NCBI GenBank assembly: GCA_902765485.1
Contig: CACWZZ010000005.1
Location: 84,428-148,427 of the forward strand
Direction of reading: 5' to 3'
From: an uncultured Bacteroidales bacterium
GTDB taxonomy: Bacteria; Bacteroidota; Bacteroidia; Bacteroidales; Paludibacteraceae
DNA length: 64,000 nucleotides
Positions within the stretch are counted from its first letter, which is position 1; the number at the start of each line of letters is the position of its first letter. Made by a program: the position numbers and the translations under genes. This document shows positions 52,781 to 60,407 of the stretch, one piece after another. Under the pieces are notes generated by a model. It was not told the DNA's origin and ran no database searches. It was given only the letters and a program-made list of their open reading frames with translations.

Positions 52781-53098
52781 ATGTTGCTCGTCGTTATGAT
52801 GAGCCTGTTTGCTGTGGCTTTGGCGGTAGATGAATACAACGACAGCCGACGCATCGCGGAGGATCTGCGCATTGAGACATGTATGGAGCTGGAGACGGAG
52901 GACTATGAATGGGATGAGTCGGATCTGAGCAACCAGCCGGCGTTCAATCTCACACCAACCACCCCTGATATAGTTGGGGAGTCTCCCTTTGTCGGGATTC
53001 GGGAGAGAGGTTTTATCTCCGACAAACAGCGGCTCGGCTTGGTGCGCCGTTATACCCCGCGAAAAGCCCTTGTGTGCTATAACTATGCCCTGACATAA
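52781..53098 (+). CDS. Small exported protein of unknown function
   Basis: 105 residues from ATG 52781 (MLLVVMMSLFAVALA...); an in-frame GTG at 52751 would give a better charged n-region (MFQIIRKYAP) but lies at the expected transcription start. The hydrophobic N-terminus is followed by an acidic segment (EDLRIETCMELETEDYEWDESD) and a basic end (GLVRRYTPRKALVCYNYALT). Own promoter and terminator, so a single-gene unit. Family not recognised. Confidence 0.6.
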   Translation: MLLVVMMSLFAVALAVDEYNDSRRIAEDLRIETCMELETEDYEWDESDLSNQPAFNLTPTTPDIVGESPFVGIRERGFISDKQRLGLVRRYTPRKALVCYNYALT

Positions 53099-53100
53099 AC

Positions 53101-53138
53101 TATACGGTATGAACTCATATGGGTTTGTACCGTTTTTT
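53101..53138 (+). terminator. Terminator after the small exported gene
   Basis: ACGGTA and TACCGT with an inner ACTCATATGGGT-type stem, then T6. Confidence 0.7.
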
Positions 53139-53139
53139 A

Positions 53140-53207
53140 TTAGTAGAAAGTCAAAAGTAGAAAGACAAATGTGAAAATATATAAATGACTAAATTGTAAA
53201 TGAACAA
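53140..53207 (+). repeat. AAATG/GTAAATGAACAAATG word repeat before the Na/Pi gene
   Basis: AGTAGAAAGTCAAAAGTAGAAAG followed by AAATGACTAAATTGTAAATG words. The last word supplies the start codon at 53208. Confidence 0.65.
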
Positions 53208-54884
53208 ATGGATTTTATTTCTATTTTAACAGCCATCTTAACCCTCCTTGCGGGTATCGGAGTGTTCCTCGTTGCCTGCACAATGATGAGTAGCAACTTG
53301 GAGTCGGCGGCCTCACGTCGGCTCAAACAACTCTTCTCGCACACAGGCAACAACAAACTGATCGGTGTGGGCATCGGTACGCTCGGCACGGCAGCTATCC
53401 AGTCCAGCGGAGCCGTGACGGTCATGGTCATCGGTTTTGTGAACGTGGGCATCATGTCGCTCACGCAAGCCGCCACCATCATCTACGGCGCGAACATCGG
53501 AACCACCGTCACCGCCCAATTGGTGGCACTCGGTCTCTCCGGCTCCAACAGCCTCTCCACCACCGTCCTCTTCGCCGCTTTCGCAGGTATCGGTGCCTTC
53601 ATGATGCTTTTTGCCAAGAGCGATGCGTGGAAGAAAACAGGCGGTATCCTCACCGGCTTCGGAATGCTCTTTGTCGGACTCAGTATGATGGCGAATGCCA
53701 TGGACGAGTTCGCGGCGCTCGATTCCGTCAAACTCTTCCTCGCCTCTATCCGTAACCCGCTGCTATTAGTGCTCTTAGGAACCATCATCACCGCCATCAT
53801 CCAGTCCTCGTCCGTCATGACGTCCATTGCCATCACCATGGTCGTCACAGGGCTTATCGCGTTGGACCAGGGCATCTACCTGACGATGGGAAGTAACATC
53901 GGTTCGTGCGTGGTAGCCATCATCGCAGGTATGACCAGCGGCGTAGCCGCCAAACGGACAGCAATGATCCACCTGCTTTTCAATGTCTTGGGTGTCGTCC
54001 TCTTCCTCTGCGTCGCCTTGGCACTCAGTCTCGTCACCGCCGGCGCCTGGTCCTTCGGTTCGATCTTTGAGCACCTCTTCCCTGCCGCTCCACAGTTGCA
54101 GTTGGCGATGTTCCACACGGTCTTCAATGTCACTACAATGCTGGTAGCCCTGCCGCTCACCAACGCGCTCGTCAACCTCGCTTGCCGTATTATCAAAGAC
54201 CAGCCGACCAAAGACACCAACGAGCCGCACCTCTATTTCCTCGATCCGCAGATGTTGCGCACGCCGGTGGTCGCTATCCGTCAGCTCAAAGCCGAGGTAG
54301 AGAACATGGCGAAGATGGCAATCGAGAACTACCAACGGTCCATCCATGATGTCACTACGCTGGATAACTCTGAGCGCGAACTCTTCGACCGGACGGAGAA
54401 CCAACTCAACTACCTCAACCGCGAGTTAGTCCATTATGCCTTGCTGCTCTCCAACAACCAACTCAGTCAGTTTGACCACCAATACCTCGTCTCCACCATC
54501 CGCACAGTCAGCGACCTGGAGCGCATCGGCGACTACGCCAAAAACATCATTGAGTACGCCGACAGTCTCCGCCAGCAGGAGGTGCGTTTCTCCGACTACG
54601 CGCTCAAAGAGATCGACCAGATGAACACCCTCATCAGCCAACTCTACGACGCCACCATGCAGGCGTACCATAAGATGGACATGACCGCCCTCGGGCTCGC
54701 CAACCAGATAGAGGACGAGGTGGACCAGCTGACCGACGAGATGGAGCGCAATCATATCCAGCGACTCGCCTTGGGCATCTGCAAACCCCAAGCCGGTACG
54801 GAATATATATCCCTTGCCCAAAACTCCGAACGTGTTGCCGACCACCTCATCAACGTGGCGAAAACCATTCGTGATTTACAATAA
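53208..54884 (+). CDS. Na+/phosphate cotransporter with PhoU-like C-terminus
   Basis: 558 residues. N-terminal NptA/PiT-II-type membrane domain with two QSS repeats (GTAAIQSSGAVTVMVIG and AIIQSSSVMTSIAI) and GANIGTTVTAQ / GSNIGSCVVAII. C-terminal PhoU-like helical domain (about 345-558, VSTIRTVSDLERIGDYAKNIIEYA). Imports phosphate with sodium at the inner membrane. Short repeats lie on both flanks. Possibly co-transcribed with the PepSY-like lipoprotein after it. Confidence 0.93.
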   Translation: MDFISILTAILTLLAGIGVFLVACTMMSSNLESAASRRLKQLFSHTGNNKLIGVGIGTLGTAAIQSSGAVTVMVIGFVNVGIMSLTQAATIIYGANIGTTVTAQLVALGLSGSNSLSTTVLFAAFAGIGAFMMLFAKSDAWKKTGGILTGFGMLFVGLSMMANAMDEFAALDSVKLFLASIRNPLLLVLLGTIITAIIQSSSVMTSIAITMVVTGLIALDQGIYLTMGSNIGSCVVAIIAGMTSGVAAKRTAMIHLLFNVLGVVLFLCVALALSLVTAGAWSFGSIFEHLFPAAPQLQLAMFHTVFNVTTMLVALPLTNALVNLACRIIKDQPTKDTNEPHLYFLDPQMLRTPVVAIRQLKAEVENMAKMAIENYQRSIHDVTTLDNSERELFDRTENQLNYLNRELVHYALLLSNNQLSQFDHQYLVSTIRTVSDLERIGDYAKNIIEYADSLRQQEVRFSDYALKEIDQMNTLISQLYDATMQAYHKMDMTALGLANQIEDEVDQLTDEMERNHIQRLALGICKPQAGTEYISLAQNSERVADHLINVAKTIRDLQ

Positions 54885-54921
54885 CTTTTTAACAGTTTAA
54901 CAATTTAACATTTTTACAATT
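54885..54921 (+). repeat. TTTAACAA octamer repeat
   Basis: TTTTTAACAGTTTAACAATTTAACATTTTTACAATT between the Na/Pi gene and the next start. Confidence 0.7.
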
Positions 54922-55356
54922 ATGAAAAAGACCCTTTTATCTGCACTCCTTGTGCTGACAACATGTTTCACGGCTTGTTCCGGTGAAAAAGTGATTGCCT
55001 ATCTTGAAATGCCGCTTCAGGCGCAACGACTGATTGAGACCCATTTCGCCAAAGCCGATGTGTCCGTAGTAATGATGGACCGCGAACTGCTGAGTACGGA
55101 CTACGAGGTGCGTTTGAACGACGGCACCAAAGTGGAGTTCGACAAAGACGGCGAACTGACCAAAATTGACTGTGGCACCAAGGCTGTTCCCGAAGCCCTC
55201 ATCCCCGAAGCCGTGCGTTCGTATGTAGCAACCAACTTCCCCAACACTTTCATCACCGAATGGGGCAGAGACGACCGCCGCTGGAAAGCCGAACTGAACA
55301 ACGGTCTGGATCTGGAATTCAACAAGAAATACGAGTTCGTCCGCATGGACGATTAA
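54922..55356 (+). CDS. PepSY-like lipoprotein
   Basis: 144 residues. Lipobox TACFTAC-type (Cys at about residue 19), then two PepSY-like units, each ending in a strand-turn-strand (DYEVRLNDGTKVEFDKDGELTKID and RWKAELNNGLDLEFNKKYEFVRMDD). Matches the putative beta-lactamase-inhibitor-like/PepSY-like family common in Bacteroidota. Function unknown. Confidence 0.85.
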   Translation: MKKTLLSALLVLTTCFTACSGEKVIAYLEMPLQAQRLIETHFAKADVSVVMMDRELLSTDYEVRLNDGTKVEFDKDGELTKIDCGTKAVPEALIPEAVRSYVATNFPNTFITEWGRDDRRWKAELNNGLDLEFNKKYEFVRMDD

Positions 55357-55424
55357 AAGGAAGCGCTGGGAAGCGCTATATAAATATCTAAGTGAGTAGA
55401 TGAGTTCCCTCTGTGGGAACGGAG

Positions 55425-55461
55425 CAAAGGTGCGACTGTGAAGCCGGCCTTTGTTTTTTTT
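55425..55461 (+). terminator. Possible terminator with T8 tract
   Basis: CAAAGG ... CCTTTG followed by TTTTTTTT; the 17-nt loop makes it weaker. A small GTTCCC/GGGAAC hairpin lies just before it (55404-55420). Confidence 0.5.
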
Positions 55462-55470
55462 GTCTAAAAC

Positions 55471-55502
55471 TTGCATATCTCAAAAAAAAGCAGTACCTTT
55501 GC
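55471..55502 (+). promoter_or_regulatory. Promoter of the 55518 gene
   Basis: TTGCATATCTCA, A8, GCAG, TACCTTTGC; the best match to the consensus seen in this window. Leader only ~10 nt. Confidence 0.85.
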
Positions 55503-55517
55503 ACCCGCTTTTGATAA

Positions 55518-55883
55518 ATGAAACGGCGTGTATCGATCATAGTATTCTTGCTGACCGCATTGATAGCGGTTATCGGCGGCAGTGTCAACTCCCGTCCGCA
55601 GAACAGAGTGGAGAGCCATGCTGCTATTCCTGCTCCGCAGCAGATCAGTTATCTGATTTCCGCTTCGGATTGCGCTATCCCTGTGCAGATTGCGAAGATC
55701 CAACTGACGGTCATTCATCTCTCTGCACGCCAGCAACTCAAACGCCTCTCACAGTCCGTTTTCGGGCTGCCGGCTAATATAGCCACTTCTTATTCTACCG
55801 CGCGAATTATCTATCGCTCGCGCACACTTCTCCGAAGCCTGGAGACCTACGACATCAGCTTCCCCTTCTCCGCTTTTTGGTAA
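55518..55883 (+). CDS. Small exported protein of unknown function
   Basis: 121 residues. Signal peptide or anchor MKRRVSIIVFLLTALIAVIGGS, then a region with no recognised family (QQISYLISASDCAIPVQIAKIQLTVIHLSARQQLKRLSQ ...) and an aromatic end (SFPFSAFW). A strong promoter sits directly upstream. It precedes the cation antiporter by ~90 nt. Confidence 0.6.
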   Translation: MKRRVSIIVFLLTALIAVIGGSVNSRPQNRVESHAAIPAPQQISYLISASDCAIPVQIAKIQLTVIHLSARQQLKRLSQSVFGLPANIATSYSTARIIYRSRTLLRSLETYDISFPFSAFW

Positions 55884-55974
55884 TTTACAACGGTTGTTCA
55901 AACCCTTTGTATCGGTCTTTTGTCTTGCACAAGAGACCTGATAAATCATTCATTGTAAATAACCAAATTGAAAA

Positions 55975-56922
55975 ATGACAGCCTTAATTATAATCTTTGG
56001 ATTTGTATTCCTTTTGCTGGGCGCAGAAGGGCTGGTGGACGGCGCATCCGGTTTGGCGAAACGCTTCGGAATCAGCAATCTGGTCATCGGCATGACCGTC
56101 GTGGCTTTCGGTACATCCATGCCGGAGTTTGTGGTCAATATGCTCTCCGTGGCGGAAGGACAGACAGACCTCGCGCTGACCAATATTGTGGGTAGCAATA
56201 TCATCAATATCTTCGTCATCCTGGGTCTGACGGCTCTGGTCTATCCGATCGCCTCTGCCCGCTCCGCAAGGGTCTTTGACATTCCGATGAACATCCTTGC
56301 CGGCATCGTGGTACTGGTGGCTGTGCTTGTCACCCTGCCTTTTGAGTCTGTGCCGGGCATGTCCCGCGTCAGCGGAGTCGTCCTGCTGCTGATCTTTGGC
56401 ATCTTCATGTACCATAGTGTCAAAACGGCGAAGGTGGAACCGGACAGCACAGCAGATTTCAAACCTATGCCGCTTGCCAAAGCCTTGATTTACATCGTCT
56501 TGGGACTTGCAGGTTTGATTATAGGCGGCGAGATGATCGTCCGCGGTTCTGTCCGTGTGGCTACCGAATTAGGCGTGCCGGACGCTATCATCGGGCTGAC
56601 CATCGTAGCACTCGGTACTTCATTGCCCGAACTGGCTACTTCGGTCGTGGCGGCAACCAAACACAACTGCGACCTGGCATTGGGAAATATCGTAGGCAGC
56701 GTGTCGTTTAATGTGTTCTTCATTTTGGGCACGTCCGCGCTGATCCGACCGCTTCCCGCCTACGAAGGAATTATTTTGGACGGCATCATGGCTACCTTGG
56801 GAGCTGTGTTGGTATGGCTGGGAGTTATCTCCAACCGCCAACACCAACTTAAACGCTGGCATGAAGCCCTGTTATTAACCGTCTATGCGGCATACCTGAC
56901 GTATAGACTCATCAATGTATAA
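55975..56922 (+). CDS. Calcium/sodium antiporter (CaCA family, YrbG-like)
   Basis: 315 residues, about 10 membrane helices arranged as two inverted halves. Each half carries the alpha-repeat: GMTVVAFGTSMPEFVVN and GLTIVALGTSLPELATS, with GNIVGSN / GNIVGSVSFN after them. Exchanges Na+ or H+ for Ca2+ at the inner membrane. Starts ~90 nt after the small exported gene. Confidence 0.95.
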   Translation: MTALIIIFGFVFLLLGAEGLVDGASGLAKRFGISNLVIGMTVVAFGTSMPEFVVNMLSVAEGQTDLALTNIVGSNIINIFVILGLTALVYPIASARSARVFDIPMNILAGIVVLVAVLVTLPFESVPGMSRVSGVVLLLIFGIFMYHSVKTAKVEPDSTADFKPMPLAKALIYIVLGLAGLIIGGEMIVRGSVRVATELGVPDAIIGLTIVALGTSLPELATSVVAATKHNCDLALGNIVGSVSFNVFFILGTSALIRPLPAYEGIILDGIMATLGAVLVWLGVISNRQHQLKRWHEALLLTVYAAYLTYRLINV

Positions 56923-56924
56923 TA

Positions 56925-56996
56925 ATTAAATAATTGATAAAATGGAAAATGAACAAATAAATGATAAAATGGTAAATGACCCAATGGTAAATGGTC
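56925..56996 (+). repeat. AAATGGTAAATGA word repeat across a start codon
   Basis: AATAATTAAATAATTGATAAAATGG and ATGATAAAATGGTAAATGACCC words. The 3' half lies inside the next gene and encodes its first ~18 residues. Confidence 0.75.
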
Positions 56997-57346
56997 TTGT
57001 TGCTCGCAAGAGCTCGTTCTTCGGGCTCTTTCACCACTTGGTATATACGCCGACCAACAGCCGGATTTCGGACTACTGCCGCTATTACAGCCAAATCGTA
57101 CGTGACGAAATGAGAGACCTGTTCTCGCTGGAGGACAGTAAGTTTGAACAGCGTTTGGCAAAACTTCCGGCGTACGAAGAAGCCGTCAACGGAAACGTGC
57201 TGGTCGAGGGACAAATCTCCGCCGACAAACAGTTCGTTTCTCTGCGTCTGTACTTCTACGAGCAGATCGACTACCAGCCGGTAAGCAAGACCTATTTCCT
57301 CCAAGGCGCAGCGGCGCAACAAGCCGTCCGGGTCTTCAAACTATAA
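56942..57346 (+). CDS. Hypothetical cytoplasmic protein with a repeat-derived N-terminus
   Basis: 134 residues. The first 18 (MENEQINDKMVNDPMVNG) come from the AAATG word repeat. The core starts at KSSFFGLFHHLVYTPTNSRISDYCRYYSQIV, with mixed helix and strand and an end VSKTYFLQGAAAQQAVRVFKL. No signal peptide. The core may normally begin near residue 19. Family not recognised. Confidence 0.6.
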   Translation: MENEQINDKMVNDPMVNGLVARKSSFFGLFHHLVYTPTNSRISDYCRYYSQIVRDEMRDLFSLEDSKFEQRLAKLPAYEEAVNGNVLVEGQISADKQFVSLRLYFYEQIDYQPVSKTYFLQGAAAQQAVRVFKL

Positions 57347-57368
57347 ACCCGAACTTCACTTCTGCCAA

Positions 57369-57403
57369 GGCGGCTCACAGCAATGTGAGCTGCTTTTTTT
57401 TTT
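57369..57403 (+). terminator. Terminator hairpin with T10
   Basis: GCGGCTCACA and TGTGAGCTGC pair (one G-T) around a 4-nt loop, followed by T10. Confidence 0.9.
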
Positions 57404-57518
57404 GCAGAACGCTTTCGACCTCGGCAAACGCCTTGTTCCTATCATCGAGCAGATGCGCGCGTGGGGAAATGATTTCCGTCCCACCTTACAGCAGATTCTC
57501 CAAAAGAAGGAGGAGTAG
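57402..57518 (+). pseudogene. Chimeric fragment: oxidoreductase tail joined to HxlR tail
   Basis: No start codon. LQNAFDLGKRL is the same tail as in the remnants at 60923-61074 and 62388-62498. It continues into VPIIEQMRAWGNDFRPTLQQ and ILQKKEE, which resembles the C-terminal helix of HxlR regulators (LGxSLxPIIxxMxxWG). A recombination at the similar words LGKRLV / LGRSLVP is a simple explanation. Confidence 0.55.
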
Positions 57519-57551
57519 ATTTTCTGAATACTGCGCAACCACTCTTGACCG

Positions 57552-57590
57552 AGCGATGACCGACTCACAACCGAGACAAGACCGACACAA
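57552..57590 (+). repeat. ACCGAG/CACAACCGAGAC repeat
   Basis: GACCGAGCGATGACCGACTC ACAACCGAGACAAGACCG: near copy of 4410-4456. Confidence 0.75.
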
Positions 57591-57627
57591 AAAATCGCCC
57601 TGCCGAAGCGATTTTCGCCCCAAAATC

Positions 57628-57659
57628 TTGCATATGTCAGAAAAAAGCAGTACCTTTGC
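57628..57659 (+). promoter_or_regulatory. Promoter of the zeta toxin pair
   Basis: TTGCATATGTCA, G, A6, GCAG, TACCTTTGC, ~30 nt before the first start. Confidence 0.85.
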
Positions 57660-57688
57660 AGCCGAAAGTTGCAAAGAGCATTTAAATT

Positions 57689-57844
57689 ATGAATGATTAC
57701 CGCTTCATAAACATCAATCAGGAACCGACCGAAGAACAATTAGCTCAATTGATGCGCGAGGTCGCAGAGGAAGCCAAAGAGCGTTGGGAGAAAACCCGCG
57801 CTGCCTATTTCGCAGAAATCAAGCAAATGGCGCAAGCTCTATGA
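57689..57844 (+). CDS. Small helical protein, probable antitoxin of the zeta-type toxin
   Basis: 51 residues: MNDYRFININQEPTEEQLAQ then LMREVAEEAKERWEKTRAAY and FAEIKQMAQAL. One long charged helix after a short strand. Stop overlaps the toxin start as ATGA, and the pair has its own promoter. Its role as antitoxin is inferred from this layout; epsilon-like antitoxins are also helical but larger. Confidence 0.7.
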   Translation: MNDYRFININQEPTEEQLAQLMREVAEEAKERWEKTRAAYFAEIKQMAQAL

Positions 57845-58440
57845 GGAAACCTGTCCTAATTGTTATAGCAGGTCCGAATGGTTCGGGCAAAACATCCACT
57901 ACTCGCTTGGTAGTCAAGCATGAGTGGGCGGAGAAGTGTGTGTATATCAATCCGGATGAGATTGCGCAAAGCAAGTTCGGCGACTGGAATGATGCAGATG
58001 CTGTGCGTCAGGCGGTGGAGTATTGCGAAGAGTGGCGCGAACGATTACTAAAAGAGCATAAGGATTTTATATTTGAGACGGTGTTATCCTCGGAGGGAAA
58101 AGTGGACTTTCTAAAACGAGCCAAAGAGGAAGGCTATTTTATCCGAATGTTCTTTATCTGCACACAAAATCCGACCATCAACGCTGCCCGTATCGCTAAG
58201 CGCGTCATGGAAGGTGGACACGATGTACCGATACAGAAAATCATCTCCCGGTATCAGAAAGCGGTTGTCAATGCAGTGCGAGTCATGCAGTTCGCAGACA
58301 GGGTGTATTTTTACGATAACTCGATTGACGACCAGAATGCCCAACTGCTATTCCGTACAACGGATGGTAAGTTCGCAAAACAATATGTTGATTCACTTCC
58401 TGAATGGACGGAAACTATAACAGATAATTTGAAACAATAA
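57841..58440 (+). CDS. Zeta-toxin-family kinase
   Basis: 199 residues from ATG 57841. P-loop GPNGSGKT (11-18), INPDEIAQ (substrate-side Asp-Glu), FETVLSSEGKVDFLKRAKEEGYFIRMFFICT, RIAKRVMEGGHDVP (Arg pair that binds phosphate) and a final FYDNS strand. Zeta toxins phosphorylate UDP-GlcNAc and block wall synthesis; chromosomal relatives may have other targets. All core motifs are intact, unlike the copy at 50049-50138. Confidence 0.88.
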   Translation: MRKPVLIVIAGPNGSGKTSTTRLVVKHEWAEKCVYINPDEIAQSKFGDWNDADAVRQAVEYCEEWRERLLKEHKDFIFETVLSSEGKVDFLKRAKEEGYFIRMFFICTQNPTINAARIAKRVMEGGHDVPIQKIISRYQKAVVNAVRVMQFADRVYFYDNSIDDQNAQLLFRTTDGKFAKQYVDSLPEWTETITDNLKQ

Positions 58441-58580
58441 AATACCCGTCCCTCTCCGAGCGGAGCTTTCGAGTACTCCGGAAAAGGGAAAAAACAAACA
58501 TAGTAACAAACAAAAATCCGCCTATGGCATAAAACAACAGACAAACAACATACATAAATAAAAGCGTTTGCTTTATTTGA

Positions 58581-58701
58581 GGATTCGTTCATTTCTCGAC
58601 AATTTGAATATTACTTCCGAAAATATTGCGAAACGCTCACGTTTCCACGTGGGCTTTCTGCATATATTGGAGTAATATGGGAGTCGAGACCCGAACGAAC
58701 C
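58581..58701 (+). ncRNA. Long imperfect hairpin, candidate structured RNA
   Basis: Arms pair in order: GGATTCGTTC/GAACGAACC, TCTCGAC/GTCGAGA, ATATTACT/AGTAATAT, TCC..ATAT/ATAT..GGA, GAAA/TTTC and GCTCACGT/ACGTGGGC around a TTCC loop. Small internal bulges interrupt the stem. No ORF. It lies in a ~330-nt gap between the toxin gene and two lipoproteins. Just upstream a smaller AAATAAAAGC/GCTTTATTT hairpin (58554-58578) may end the toxin message. Confidence 0.5.
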
Positions 58702-58767
58702 AATAAGCAGTTGGCTCACTTTTTTGTATGTACAATGCTAATTATTAACTATAAGATTCTGTTTATT

Positions 58768-59148
58768 ATGAAACAAAAAATTCAAATTCTAATTGTGGTC
58801 GCATCCGCTATCATGTGTATCAGCTGTTCGCACAAGTATTTACCCATCGTAAAAACGAATGGATATTACGCACCAGTTCCAACGGCAAAATATGTTGAAG
58901 TGGTGCCATCATCCGCTAAATACATTGGCACAATTAAAGCTGTGCCTCGGGATTATTCATTCGAGACGAAAAGTGACTACGAGATAGCCATCAGAAATCT
59001 ACAAGAAGCCGCTGCAAAAGCCGGAGCCAACTATATTTATGTGACATACGTGAGTGCTCCAAGTAAAGACTACTACTATCGCTTTTTCAATGCTGTGACT
59101 CAAAGTTTTGGCGAAGGATTAGTCATAGAAGCAGAATTGTACAGATGA
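58768..59148 (+). CDS. Small lipoprotein of unknown function
   Basis: 126 residues from ATG 58768. Lipobox MCISC (Cys at about residue 20), then SSAKYIGTIKAVPRDYSF and NLQEAAAKAGANYIYVTYVS. This pattern (surface loop, alpha helix, AxxxGANyv strand) is seen in small heavy-metal or YjfO-like lipoproteins, but I cannot name the family. AT-rich. Precedes a second lipoprotein by 34 nt. Confidence 0.7.
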   Translation: MKQKIQILIVVASAIMCISCSHKYLPIVKTNGYYAPVPTAKYVEVVPSSAKYIGTIKAVPRDYSFETKSDYEIAIRNLQEAAAKAGANYIYVTYVSAPSKDYYYRFFNAVTQSFGEGLVIEAELYR

Positions 59149-59182
59149 CATTTTATTAGTATTAATAATTAATTTTTTGATT

Positions 59183-59911
59183 ATGAAAAAGGTATTCTAT
59201 TTTATGCTGGTAGTTGTTCTTGCCAGCAGTTGTGCGACAGGTTATTATGCGCCTCACAACATTAACCAATTTGGCACCCAAACACAAGTTATTCTTAGTG
59301 AGGCGAATTTCCGTATTGTCCGACATTTGGAAGTGGTCATTGACATCAACAACTCGAATCTAAAACGCGCAGATGTAGAAAAGAGCGCATATGCAGAATT
59401 GGTTCGCCGAGCAAATCTAACTGGTAGTCAGGCACTTATTAATGTTTTTATTGAAGAAGTAAGACGAGAGAAAAATTCTTGGGGATTTGTTATAATAAAA
59501 CAACACGTAGCTGCCCGAGGAACAATCATTGAGTTTCTCGACAAAAATGGAAATCCCATACAATCGGAGGCTTATCAAGGTTCAGCGCCAGTTGCTTCCA
59601 CAACCTCTACTAACATTGATAGCAAATCAGCAAGTACATCTTATCAAGGTTCTGCTCCGCGTAGTAATCAAACAGATGTACAAGAGCAACAACAGCAGGC
59701 AAGTAAATCAGAGACGAGTGTAACTGAAGCTGATAAATACTATATTGCTTGGCTAATTAAAACTGGGCATTTAAAACAAGGTCGTAATAAAGAACTTAAA
59801 CAAAGATTTGATTTTGAGGAATTGAAAATGCTATCAGATAAGTATTCCGAAAATGAATTACACAGAATGTCAAAAGGACATGATAGAAAATTAGCACGTT
59901 TTGCGCTATAA
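59183..59911 (+). CDS. DUF6567-like lipoprotein
   Basis: 242 residues from ATG 59183. Lipobox ASSCAT (Cys at about 16), then GYYAPHNINQFGTQTQVILSEANFRIVRHLEVVIDINN, KRADVEKSAYAELVRRANLTGSQALINVFIEEVRRE. This matches a conserved Bacteroidota lipoprotein that I recall as DUF6567; the number is from memory. A Ser/Thr/Gln-rich repeat (two YQGSAP copies, about 133-175) leads to a short helical end (IKTGHLKQGRNKELKQRFDFEEL). Function unknown. Confidence 0.72.
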   Translation: MKKVFYFMLVVVLASSCATGYYAPHNINQFGTQTQVILSEANFRIVRHLEVVIDINNSNLKRADVEKSAYAELVRRANLTGSQALINVFIEEVRREKNSWGFVIIKQHVAARGTIIEFLDKNGNPIQSEAYQGSAPVASTTSTNIDSKSASTSYQGSAPRSNQTDVQEQQQQASKSETSVTEADKYYIAWLIKTGHLKQGRNKELKQRFDFEELKMLSDKYSENELHRMSKGHDRKLARFAL

Positions 59912-60013
59912 TGCTATGATCCATTATTAAACATCAAAGATGTCGTCGCTTTTTGATGGATTTTAACAACTCGCATTTTTTACATTGTTGTGAACACATG
60001 TGGAGCGACTAAT

Positions 60014-60054
60014 ACAACAACATACTCTCATTTTGGAGTGTGTTGTTGGTTTCT
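60014..60054 (+). terminator. Terminator after the lipoprotein pair
   Basis: CAACAACATACTC and GGAGTGTGTTGTTG form a 13-bp stem with one mismatch, then GTTTCT. Confidence 0.8.
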
Positions 60055-60242
60055 ATCAGCATTAGCGGTCTAATAACAAAGTGGTCTGATCTCTAACAGC
60101 GTATAGATATTTCTTATTGCTCGTTCTCAACGGCATCCTTAGCGGCGAGGATACGTGAGGCTGATTTTCAACCACGGTTCAAATGGCAGACCTTGCGCGG
60201 ATGTTGCGCAGAGGTTAGAGTGATGGTGGCGTAGCGTACAAA
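60055..60242. other. Unassigned non-coding stretch
   Basis: No convincing ORF on either strand. A 23-codon open piece on - (VRYATITLTSAQHPRKVCHL) ends at a stop without a recognisable family. The region may be decayed sequence linked to element copy 2. Confidence 0.4.
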
Positions 60243-60360
60243 TCTTAATAATCGTCACTTTTCACGCGTACCTGCCACGTACGAGAGGCATACGAAACAC
60301 CTACCCGACGATAGACCAACAGGATACCGACGAGATACCGTACTAAAATCTTAATAATCG
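60243..60360 (-). mobile_element. 118-bp repeat element, copy 2 (inverted)
   Basis: Bounded by TCTTAATAATCG (60243-60254 and 60349-60360), the complement of CGATTATTAAGA. Reverse complement aligns end to end with 48734-48850: both begin GATTTTAGTACGGTAT and finish AAAAGTGACGATTATTAAGA. Differences are scattered in the middle. Confidence 0.75.
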
Positions 60361-60370
60361 GCAATTATAA

Positions 60371-60402
60371 CAATCACGGGCGGCTCAATGAGTCGCCCGT
60401 GG
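60371..60402. terminator. Hairpin terminator
   Basis: CACGGGCG.CT and AGTCGCCCGTG pair around CAATG. Serves the - strand fragment at 60408-60569 and possibly + strand readthrough. Confidence 0.7.
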
Positions 60403-60407
60403 TGTGT

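Noticed and set aside
57402-57518. Functional small gene
   Set aside because: No start codon, begins inside a terminator T tract, and both halves are tails of other families.
60055-60242. Small protein gene on the - strand
   Set aside because: Open pieces are short, interrupted by stops and match no family.
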